Shown one piece after another: positions 1 through 5,225 of a DNA stretch of 8,853 nt (within the stretch, counting starts at the first letter, position 1; the number at the start of each line of letters is the position of its first letter). Made by a program: the position numbers and the translations under genes. The stretch covers positions 1-8,853 of the forward strand of contig JAPOOY010000146.1 in the NCBI GenBank assembly GCA_026713205.1. Reading direction: 5' to 3'. Source of the stretch: Bdellovibrionales bacterium (lineage in GTDB: Bacteria; Bdellovibrionota; Bdellovibrionia; Bdellovibrionales; UBA1609). The notes beneath the pieces were generated by a model that made no database searches, had not been told where the DNA came from, and worked only from the letters and a program-made list of their open reading frames with translations.

Positions 1-1299
1 AAAAAAATCATTATTATAGGTGGAGGCTTTGCTGGTTTCAGCGCCGTTAAAAGTCTCGGCAATCAAAAAGACCTCCATGTAACTTTAATTGATCGCAAAA
101 ACCACCATCTATTCCAGCCCCTTCTATATCAAGTGGCAATGGCCGGACTAAACCCTTCCGAAATATCCATCCCATTGAGAAGCTATTTTTCTAAGTATAA
201 AAATGTGAATGTCTTAATGGCAGAGGTGAATCAAATTGATCTTGAAAATAAAAAAATCCATTTTGATGCCCGATGGATGAGTTATGATTATCTCCTCATA
301 GCCTGCGGAGCAAAACATTTTTATTTTGGAAATAATGAATGGGAAGACTATGCTCCAGGACTAAAAACAATAGAACAGGCTACTGAAATTCGCAGAAGAA
401 TTCTCCTTGCCTTTGAGCTTGCTGAAAAAGAAAGCAATGAAAAGAAAAAACAAGACTATTTAACTTTCGTTATTGTTGGCGGAGGCCCGACAGGAGTTGA
501 GATGGCGGGATCCATTTCTGAAATGGCACGACACACTCTTTATAAAGATTATAAAAACGCAAACCTTAAAAAGACCCGTGTTGTTTTAGTTGAGGCAGGA
601 CCAAGAATTTTGAATATGTTTCCGGAAAAACTCTCAGACAGGGCGCAAAGAGATTTAGAGAAAATGGGGGTTGAAGTTATTTTAAATCAACGAGCCGGTG
701 ACTTAAACAAAAACGGATTGAAAATAGGCCAAAATTTCCTGCACGCTCAAACAATTATTTGGGCGGCAGGCATTAAACCCTCAAAACTTACTGAAAACAT
801 CAATATTAAAAAAAGCGAAGATGGCCGTATTCTTGTAAATAATGATCTGAGTATTCCAAATCACCCCGATATTTTTGTTGTAGGCGATCAGGCGGCTTTT
901 TCTGTTTCAAAAAATAATTTTTTACCGGCCTTAGCACCCGTTGCTATTCAACAGGGGCGATTCGTGGCTCGCTTAATAAAAAATGAAATGAAAAACAAGA
1001 AAAGAACTTCATTTAAGTATTTTGATAAAGGAATTACTGTGGCCATTGGCCGCTCAAAGGCTATTGTCAGCGCAGGACCTCTTCAATTATCAGGATTTTT
1101 TGCCTGGCTCATTTGGGTTTTTGTTCATATCTTTTATCTAGTTCGGTTTAAAAATAAGTTTTTTGTCCTTCTTCAATGGGTATGGGCCTATTTCAGTTTT
1201 GGAAAAGGCGCCCGTCTCATCATCCATAAAACCTGGAAATTTTATTCAGGAGAAAAAATCCCTATTACTGATGGGAGTGACAAAACAGATCGTCCATGA
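1..1299 (+). CDS. ndh: Type II NADH:quinone oxidoreductase (NDH-2), 5' end cut by window edge
   Basis: This single-subunit flavoprotein oxidises NADH and reduces membrane quinone without pumping protons. The frame is open from base 1; the first ATG inside the window (133) lies well within the protein. Codons 1-12 read KKIIIIGGGFAG, the FAD-binding Rossmann start, so only a few residues are missing upstream. The FAD-ribose acidic residue is D31. The second Rossmann fold, for NADH, is VIVGGGPTGVEMAG near codons 157-170, with its acidic strand end at E198 (VLVEAGP). The C-terminal flavin motif VVGDQA has D296. The quinone-site motif APVAIQQG is near codons 312-319. A hydrophobic, tryptophan-rich segment around codons 364-384 and a basic amphipathic tail should anchor it on the inner face of the membrane. 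The 432 visible residues fit the family length. It ends with TGA, with an in-frame TAA two codons later, and faces the next gene convergently. Very confident of the family. Confidence 0.95.
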   Translation, partial: KKIIIIGGGFAGFSAVKSLGNQKDLHVTLIDRKNHHLFQPLLYQVAMAGLNPSEISIPLRSYFSKYKNVNVLMAEVNQIDLENKKIHFDARWMSYDYLLIACGAKHFYFGNNEWEDYAPGLKTIEQATEIRRRILLAFELAEKESNEKKKQDYLTFVIVGGGPTGVEMAGSISEMARHTLYKDYKNANLKKTRVVLVEAGPRILNMFPEKLSDRAQRDLEKMGVEVILNQRAGDLNKNGLKIGQNFLHAQTIIWAAGIKPSKLTENINIKKSEDGRILVNNDLSIPNHPDIFVVGDQAAFSVSKNNFLPALAPVAIQQGRFVARLIKNEMKNKKRTSFKYFDKGITVAIGRSKAIVSAGPLQLSGFFAWLIWVFVHIFYLVRFKNKFFVLLQWVWAYFSFGKGARLIIHKTWKFYSGEKIPITDGSDKTDRP

Positions 1300-1309
1300 A
1301 AATAAACTG

Positions 1310-1357
1310 CCCCGCGACAAGCCATGGGGAGTTCAGCTATCCGGGGGACAACTGAAC
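1310..1357. repeat. Imperfect palindromes in the spacer after ndh
   Basis: The 158-base spacer between two convergent genes holds two adjacent inverted repeats. CCCC (1310-1313) can pair with GGGG (1326-1329) across a GACAAG-containing loop. GTTCAG (1331-1336) is perfectly complementary to CTGAAC (1352-1357). No T-run follows either arm, so a rho-independent terminator is not supported. It could be an eroded intergenic palindromic repeat. I see nothing else in this spacer. Confidence 0.35.
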
Positions 1358-1457
1358 ACGAACCCGAAGAGATTCACTATTTTCTTCTCTCTCTTTTATT
1401 TTAAATGGTCTCTATTTTTAGCTACCGCAGTTGATTAAAAAATCCTCAATAAAATTT

Positions 1458-2240
1458 CTATTTCAAATTAAGGAGCCACCCCATAGTTTCCTGAAGAGGC
1501 TTCTTGCTTCCCACTAAAATCTCTCTGAAAACAGAAACATTACGATAAGCTCTCCTCTTATTCCCTCCAAAAACCTCTTTCGCAACTTTTTTCTGTCCTT
1601 CTATTCCTTTAAAATCCATAACTTTATTAGCTTCAAACAATTGAAGAAGATTATTATACTCAGAAACACTTCCTCTAAACTTGTTCCAATTTAAACCTAT
1701 CTCCTTCATGCTCTGATATCCTCCGAGAACAGATGACACTTTTTTAAAAGCCTTTTCCATAGCTCCATCATGATACTCCTTGGCGTACCTGGCGTAACCG
1801 GACATCCCTCTATACTTCTTCTTCAATCTCCCTTTAGAATCTAATACCTGACCGCGCTCTTCAACAAAATCCTTTGGAGAACCCCGATAAACTTGCCAAC
1901 CAAGTTGTTTGAAATCCTCTCCTAAAGCTCTGGAAACCAACCTAAAGACATGTTCCATAAAATTGATATTGGGCGATCTTTCCACAAAGAGAAGATAACC
2001 TTCTTGTCCCTTATATCTGGCGTAGTTTTCCTTAATGGAAAAAATATTCTGAATCTCCGGAATATTAATAGGGGGAAATAACCATAGAGACAAGGTTTCT
2101 TCCACTCTGTTTAACAGAGAACTTAGCTGTTCACGCTCCGTTAATCCTTTTTCCTCTTCTGTCAGTAGATCTGATAAAGTCTTAACTCCTTTATTTTGAA
2201 GATTGGTTACAGTTTCAGAAGGAAATTCCAGCTCTTCCAA
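1458..2240 (-). CDS. Protein with alpha-CTD-like helical region and three ~60-aa repeats (unrecognised function)
   Basis: I do not recognise a function. Residues 1-54 (ELEF...TNLQNKGVKTLSDLLT...) resemble the helix-hairpin-helix pattern of the RNA polymerase alpha C-terminal domain. The remainder looks like three diverged copies of one unit at about residues 53-107, 113-173 and 183-240. Each copy carries [YF][KR]G..G, then an acidic-basic helix, then [FY]..VS. The last two also share L.W...[YF]RGS at their start (LGWQVYRGS and LNWNKFRGS) and AKE after the YRG/FKG motif. This open frame begins at TTG (2238-2240) with no convincing Shine-Dalgarno site. The frame continues upstream through a TAA into what looks like the true signal-peptide start (see 2286-2348). 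The gene is therefore either a recent pseudogene, a product of reinitiation at TTG, or a sequencing error. It converges on ndh and has its own upstream spacer. Confidence 0.7.
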   Translation of the reverse strand: MEELEFPSETVTNLQNKGVKTLSDLLTEEEKGLTEREQLSSLLNRVEETLSLWLFPPINIPEIQNIFSIKENYARYKGQEGYLLFVERSPNINFMEHVFRLVSRALGEDFKQLGWQVYRGSPKDFVEERGQVLDSKGRLKKKYRGMSGYARYAKEYHDGAMEKAFKKVSSVLGGYQSMKEIGLNWNKFRGSVSEYNNLLQLFEANKVMDFKGIEGQKKVAKEVFGGNKRRAYRNVSVFREILVGSKKPLQETMGWLLNLK

Positions 2241-2285
2241 TGGAGTCTGAAAAAAACTGGGCTGACATTCTTCTAAGGAAAAGGT

Positions 2286-2348
2286 TTAAAAACCGGCTAT
2301 CAGAAAAAATACTACAAAAAAGGAATAAAACATTTTAAAAAAAGACAT
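2286..2348 (-). pseudogene. Original signal-peptide start of the 1458-2240 gene, cut off by an in-frame TAA
   Basis: In the same frame as the gene above, the minus strand reads an ATG at 2346-2348 that encodes MSFFKMFYSFFVVFFLIAGF. This has a charged start and a long hydrophobic core, as in a Sec signal peptide. TAA (2286-2288) comes next, then TFSLEECQPSFF runs straight into the 260-residue frame. The sequence AAAGGAAAGAG lies just before this ATG as a good Shine-Dalgarno site, whereas the downstream TTG has none. The intact ancestor was therefore probably an exported protein of about 297 residues. That would make RNA-polymerase binding by its N-terminal helical region unlikely. Confidence 0.7.
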
Positions 2349-2480
2349 CTCTTTCCTTTGATTGCACTCTTTAAAACTCCCGGATTAAACAAGGTATCCG
2401 GTAATTTAAAAAACCGAATTAAACTAACATATGATTTATAGTAAATTAACAAAAACCCAAGAAAATGGGAATTTTTGCCC

Positions 2481-2525
2481 TTTCATGAAAATATCTTGAC
2501 ATTTACGGTTCATTTCTAAATGAAC
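2481..2525 (+). promoter_or_regulatory. Palindromes and -35-like box in the divergent spacer
   Basis: The spacer between the minus-strand gene start (2348) and the plus-strand broken gene (2520) holds TTTCATGAAA (2481-2490), a perfect 10-base palindrome. It also holds TTGACA (2496-2501), matching the -35 consensus, and GTTCATTT-CT-AAATGAAC (2508-2525), two perfect 8-base arms. The best -10 candidate, TAAATG (2517-2522), lies inside the palindrome at a short 15-base spacing. The pattern suits an operator bound by a dimeric regulator, but the second palindrome also overlaps the presumed ATG at 2520, so assignment is tentative. Confidence 0.35.
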
Positions 2526-2740
2526 AAAAGACAGTAAAAATATTGTGTTTGGTTTCAGTTATAGGAATGTTGCCATTCACTCAGGCTCTGGCAGGATCAA
2601 CCTGTAAATATATATGAACTGTAAAATGTAAAGATTGCCAGGCCCCTATGCTTATGGATTGCAGTATTCCTCAGATTTGCCAAGAATCTGCAGAGGCGAT
2701 ACAGAGTGTATTGCCGAGAAAAGAGTTAAAGGCCATATAA
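2520..2740 (+). pseudogene. Broken gene for a small cysteine-rich secreted protein
   Basis: ATG at 2520 reads MNKRQ and stops. If one A is restored in the AAAAG run near 2526-2530, the start becomes MNKKTVKILCLVSVIG and continues to a hydrophobic core ending FTQALA at about 2591. That is a textbook signal peptide with an ALA cleavage site. The rest follows in the frame of 2543-2740: GSTCKYI, then TGA at 2615-2617, then TVKCKDCQAPMLMDC and CSIPQIC, ending at TAA 2738. The mature part would be about 50 residues with five cysteines, which suggests a disulfide-bonded periplasmic or secreted protein. Two independent lesions point to decay. TGA readthrough as Trp is unlikely, because ATGA overlaps nearby use TGA as stop. 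I do not recognise the family. Upstream Shine-Dalgarno evidence is poor. Confidence 0.6.
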
Positions 2741-2764
2741 AAAACACTACAGATTATCTCATGT

Positions 2765-2959
2765 TTAAAATGCGATTGCTTCGTATTCTTCACTAATTTT
2801 CAAATCAAGTAAGTCACCAGATTGAATCAAAACCTTATTATTTTCTCCTCTTTTTAAAATAGTTATTTCTTTATTGTTATGAGGCAGTCTAAAGGAATCT
2901 TCAAGAGGTGTTTCATCAAGAAATTTAATAATCGCCTTTGATTTTTTTACTTTTATCAC
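2765..2959 (-). CDS. Hypothetical 64-aa protein, last gene of the Bor-like operon
   Basis: This is a small charged soluble protein with no signal peptide, no membrane segment and no cysteine. It alternates short beta-like stretches (KAIIKFL, KEITILKRG, KVLIQSGDLLDLKI) with acidic turns, as in a compact all-beta fold. The start is GTG at 2957-2959 without a clear Shine-Dalgarno site. The frame stays open upstream into the preceding gene, so the start is uncertain. It follows the second Bor-like gene by 32 bases on the same strand and is probably co-transcribed with it. I do not recognise the family, and a spurious frame cannot be excluded. Confidence 0.5.
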   Translation of the reverse strand: MIKVKKSKAIIKFLDETPLEDSFRLPHNNKEITILKRGENNKVLIQSGDLLDLKISEEYEAIAF

Positions 2960-2991
2960 AGAAAAAAGGAATCTGGATTCATTCTCACTTG

Positions 2992-3378
2992 CTACTGTAC
3001 GGTATTTTTCTTTATTGTTTTTTGAGAAATATATTCTGATTCTGAAATATCAGGGCAAGCCACTGTAACAGATACAGGAGAATAAACCATTTTTGCAACT
3101 TGTCCTAAAAATGGGATCCAAGGTAAAATTACACTAATAGCCCATGTCACAAGACTATGTTCTGTTTCCACATATAGAAAATTTTTATTTTCACATATCT
3201 TTTTTGTGGAGACAGGTTTACTATATTCATATAAACCGAAAAGTCCAATATGATGAATCCTGTCAACAATTATAAAATCTTTCTCCTCACTAAATAAATT
3301 TCTATCTTGATTTACAAAACGAATGGTTGCACAAGAGCAGAACAATAAACATTGAGCTAATAATATCGTAAATTTCAT
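2992..3378 (-). CDS. Bor-like lipoprotein, longer copy
   Basis: A small predicted lipoprotein of 128 residues. MKFTILLAQCLLFCSC is a signal peptide with a lipobox ending at C16. The body matches the pattern of the lambda Bor family: a hydrophobic glycine-rich strand (IHHIGLFGLY), then a KKICENK segment with C62, then a long hydrophobic stretch (about residues 76-101), then a strand ending in C108. Both cysteines line up with the conserved pair in Bor (KICGG ... VYC), so a disulfide is plausible. Phage lambda Bor is an outer-membrane lipoprotein linked to serum resistance; that role is not shown here. The ATG overlaps the TGA of the upstream Bor-like gene as ATGA, which indicates translational coupling. 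The acidic/basic C-terminal tail past C108 is not typical of Bor. Confidence 0.72.
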   Translation of the reverse strand: MKFTILLAQCLLFCSCATIRFVNQDRNLFSEEKDFIIVDRIHHIGLFGLYEYSKPVSTKKICENKNFLYVETEHSLVTWAISVILPWIPFLGQVAKMVYSPVSVTVACPDISESEYISQKTIKKNTVQ

Positions 3379-3680
3379 TTCTTACACCATACTTTTGCTG
3401 TTCTTGGATATATCAACCCTAATGTGAAAAATCTGATAATTTGATCTCCAAAAGTATCTAATGTTTGCATTTGTCTAACACTCCTGCTTCCACAAATTTT
3501 TATGACTTCTACTTCTGTTTGATCAGGAACTAGGCCCCATAGAAAAAACCACTGTGTTTCTTCAAATGTAGGACGAGAGCCAACTTTATATTTGTCCGAT
3601 ATAGTCACAGTCTGACAACTTGAGAAGCAAACTATCATCATGCTTAACATTAAAAATCTCATTAAAATAAACCCTCTCAT
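3375..3680 (-). CDS. Bor-like lipoprotein, shorter copy
   Basis: A predicted outer-membrane lipoprotein of the lambda Bor family. The signal peptide ends in a CFSSC lipobox. After it come FEETQWFFLWGLVPDQ (residues 39-54), KICGS (C63), a hydrophobic FFTLGLIYPRTAKVWC segment and C99. The core order of ICG, hydrophobic strand, YPRTAKVWC closely follows lambda Bor (KICGG ... TLGIYTPLEARVYC), so the assignment is firmer than for its neighbour. The ATG at 3680 overlaps the upstream TGA as ATGA. A second ATG at 3660-3662 has AGAGGG nine bases before it, and it gives a more usual signal peptide (MRFLMLSMMIVCFSSC), so the true protein may be six residues shorter. It shares fold and cysteines with the next gene, so the two look like a tandem duplication that has diverged strongly. 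Confidence 0.8.
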   Translation of the reverse strand: MRGFILMRFLMLSMMIVCFSSCQTVTISDKYKVGSRPTFEETQWFFLWGLVPDQTEVEVIKICGSRSVRQMQTLDTFGDQIIRFFTLGLIYPRTAKVWCKK

Positions 3681-3904
3681 AAATTTATATTGCTTATAGC
3701 AATAGCTCTTAAAGTTTCATTTTTAAAACCCTGCAGAGAAGACTCGTGTTTCTCTAAAATACACTTCATTCTAAATTCTAAAAAGCAGGCTTTTCCTAAA
3801 AGCTTTTCCCATGCCGCGGCTTTCTCTTTAAAAAAATCTTCTACTTTTCTCTTATTTTCCGGACTCTCTGAACAAAATGACTTAAATTCGTCTTCCGGTG
3901 ACAT
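3677..3904 (-). CDS. Hypothetical 75-aa helical protein, first gene of the Bor-like operon
   Basis: A small charged protein predicted to be mainly alpha-helical (EFKSFCSESPENKRKVEDFFKEKAAAW...), with cysteines at residues 11, 40 and 48. It has no signal peptide or membrane segment, so it is likely cytoplasmic, unlike the two lipoproteins after it. The ATG at 3902-3904 is preceded by a strong Shine-Dalgarno site (GAAGGGGG, six bases away). Its TGA overlaps the next start as ATGA, placing it at the head of a coupled operon. I do not recognise its family. It could be a regulator or chaperone for the lipoproteins, but nothing in the sequence shows it. Confidence 0.65.
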   Translation of the reverse strand: MSPEDEFKSFCSESPENKRKVEDFFKEKAAAWEKLLGKACFLEFRMKCILEKHESSLQGFKNETLRAIAISNINL

Positions 3905-3910
3905 CTTAAT

Positions 3911-3918
3911 CCCCCTTC
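3911..3918 (-). promoter_or_regulatory. Strong Shine-Dalgarno site of the Bor-like operon
   Basis: On the minus strand this is GAAGGGGG, six bases before the ATG at 3904. It is among the strongest ribosome binding sites in the window and fixes that start. No matching pyrimidine run was seen that would clearly mask it in the upstream structure. Confidence 0.7.
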
Positions 3919-3933
3919 ACCTTCCGTGGGTTT

Positions 3934-4073
3934 AGTGTGGCTAGAAAAGCCGGAGCCTGCGAAGAAACCAGCTAACCAGCCACAAAGTTAAAAAATTCTG
4001 AAAACCGCAGGCTTTTTGTGCAATTTTATTTTATATAAAAGTTGCATTTCCAGGGAAAAAATGTGGCCACACT
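3934..4073. ncRNA. Candidate structured RNA or leader upstream of the Bor-like operon
   Basis: A closed multi-branch fold can be drawn. P1 is AGTGTGGC (3934-3941) with GCCACACT (4066-4073). P2 is AGCCTGCG (3954-3961) with CGCAGGCT (4006-4013). P4 is TGCAATTTTAT (4019-4029) with ATAAAA-G-TTGCA (4035-4046), one G bulged. P5 is TTTCC with GGAAA (4047-4058). GTGGCT (3937-3942) can alternatively pair with AGCCAC (3978-3983), which would break P1, as in a switch or attenuator. The P2 loop holds a near-tandem repeat AACCAGCT/AACCAGCC (3966-3981). On the minus strand this sits about 30 bases before the first gene of the operon. On the plus strand P2 is followed by TTTTT, so it could instead be a terminator. 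The strand is unknown and a remnant of a mobile element remains possible. Confidence 0.4.
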
Positions 4074-4286
4074 GGAGCCTATTTCCTTAAAAATCAACAG
4101 GTTACATGAAATAAAAACCTATTCTGGAAGTGTCTCAATTCAGATCAGAAACTAGAAGCTGTCTCATAAATACCTCATTGGTAGAAGCTTTACTTTATCT
4201 TAACAAAAAACCCGAAAATTCAACTACGATCGATAATAGTATATTTTGGAATTCTCAAAAACAAAAAAACAAGGTAAAAAAGAACA
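4074..4286. other. Spacer upstream of rdgB with no supported gene
   Basis: Apart from AAGG (4272-4275), a weak Shine-Dalgarno site 11 bases before the rdgB ATG, I see no gene or clear promoter. The frame starting with GTG at 4130 overlaps rdgB, lacks a ribosome site and has no recognisable pattern, so I treat it as chance. Confidence 0.5.
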
Positions 4287-4940
4287 ATGACTCTCTGGCT
4301 GGCCACAACAAACACTCATAAAACAAAGGAGATTAAATCCTTTTTTAAGAACACACCCACCTTGAGGTTTTTGGATCTGTCTGACATAAACTGTAAAAAC
4401 TACATCCCACCGGAAGAAACAGGAAGCACTTTTAAGGAAAATGCGGGAATAAAATCCGCCGGATTGCTGAAATTTCTAAAAGATTCCAACCTTTCTTTAC
4501 CAAAACCCCTTTGGATTGTGGGAGAGGACAGCGGTTTGGAAGTTAAAGTTTTAAAAGGGAAGCCGGGAATCTATTCCGCCCGATATAGTGGCCCGCAAGC
4601 CACGGATCAAAAAAACAATCAGCTTCTTCTGAAAAATCTTTTAGGGAAAACAGATCGAATCGCCCGTTATGTCTGTGTGTTCTCCTGCCAACCTCTTACA
4701 GAGAACTCTCAAGAATTATCTTCTTCTGAAACAAAAGAATTTATATTTGAGGGATTCTGCCACGGTTCCATTACCGTTGAGGAAAAAGGGGTTAATGGAT
4801 TTGGTTATGACCCCCTCTTTATCCCTCAGGGAGAAACAAAAACCTTTGGAGAACTCTCCCACCAATTTAAAGAAAGCATCTCCCACCGTATCCAAGCCCT
4901 CAAAAAATTAGCGGATACACTGAAAGTTGAAGGAAAATAG
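4287..4940 (+). CDS. rdgB: Non-canonical purine NTP pyrophosphatase (RdgB/HAM1)
   Basis: A cytosolic house-cleaning enzyme that hydrolyses ITP, dITP and XTP to the monophosphate and pyrophosphate, keeping deaminated purines out of DNA and RNA. Family signatures in order: the substrate-binding start LATTNTHKTKEIK (residues 5-17), EETGSTFKENAGIKS (43-57), GEDSGLEV (79-86) with the catalytic-type aspartate D81, KGKPGIYSARYSG (90-102), GVNGFGYDPLF (168-178) and FKESISHRIQAL (194-205). The 217 residues fit the family (about 190-220). A serine-rich insertion at about 137-150 is not conserved. The start at MTLWLATTN matches the usual M.. LAT.N opening, with weak AAGG 11 bases upstream. It shares orientation with prs, 285 bases downstream, both in nucleotide metabolism. 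The serine/lysine-rich composition fits the AT-rich genome. Confidence 0.93.
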   Translation: MTLWLATTNTHKTKEIKSFFKNTPTLRFLDLSDINCKNYIPPEETGSTFKENAGIKSAGLLKFLKDSNLSLPKPLWIVGEDSGLEVKVLKGKPGIYSARYSGPQATDQKNNQLLLKNLLGKTDRIARYVCVFSCQPLTENSQELSSSETKEFIFEGFCHGSITVEEKGVNGFGYDPLFIPQGETKTFGELSHQFKESISHRIQALKKLADTLKVEGK

Positions 4941-5059
4941 CCGGACTGATCAAATGTCTCCCTGCTGTTTCTTCAACTATTTTGATATTTCCACAAAACC
5001 ATTAAACCGGACTAAAGTTCTTTTATGAGGTATTACAATGCCCCATAAATAATTTTTTT

Positions 5060-5122
5060 CAAAAAAACAACACGCTTCTTCTAAAAAACCTTTCAGAACA
5101 AACAGATCGCACAGCTCACTAT
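5060..5122 (+). pseudogene. Decayed fragment of a second rdgB-like gene
   Basis: In one frame this stretch reads QKNNTLLLKNLSEQTDR followed by TAHY. Residues 108-128 of the intact RdgB just upstream read QKNNQLLLKNLLGKTDR followed by IARY. That is 15 of 21 identical residues; the 50 aligned bases from GCTTCTTCT to TATG match at 38 positions. The fragment's TDRTAHY is closer to the usual family form than the intact copy, so it may be an old paralogue rather than a recent duplication. No start codon or active-site motif survives, the frame is soon lost on both sides, and nothing downstream aligns. Weaker traces may extend back to about 4985. It lies between rdgB and prs. Confidence 0.62.
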
Positions 5123-5188
5123 GAAAATAAGCAGATAAAAATGATTTTGCCGAACTCATCAAGTTTGCTAAAAGCTAATTTTTTACTA

Positions 5189-5219
5189 TTGACTTTAATC
5201 AGGAAAAAAAGAACATAAT
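5189..5219 (+). promoter_or_regulatory. Candidate prs promoter giving a leaderless transcript
   Basis: TTGACT (5189-5194) and CATAAT (5214-5219) each match consensus at five of six positions, but the spacing of 19 bases is long. Transcription from here would start near 5226, at the prs GTG. No Shine-Dalgarno site lies at normal distance from that GTG: AGGA (5201-5204) is 21 bases away. A leaderless mRNA would explain both facts. Confidence 0.35.
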
Positions 5220-5225
5220 GTATTC

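Noticed and set aside
1163..1438. Plus-strand 91-aa frame overlapping the ndh end
   Set aside because: It runs mostly inside ndh in another frame and then over a palindromic spacer, with no family pattern and no ribosome site.
2615..2617. TGA read as tryptophan (alternative code) to rescue the cysteine-rich gene
   Set aside because: TGA ends two genes in ATGA overlaps (3375-3378 and 3677-3680), and the gene also needs a frameshift.
2286..2740. CRISPR array or tRNA in the divergent region
   Set aside because: No regularly spaced repeats, no cloverleaf and no CCA-type end.
3690..3935. 81-aa plus-strand frame
   Set aside because: Antisense shadow of the 75-aa gene, which has a strong Shine-Dalgarno site and an ATGA overlap.
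4130..4321. 63-aa GTG-start frame before rdgB
   Set aside because: No Shine-Dalgarno site at a usable distance, overlaps rdgB by 35 bases, and its composition looks like non-coding DNA.
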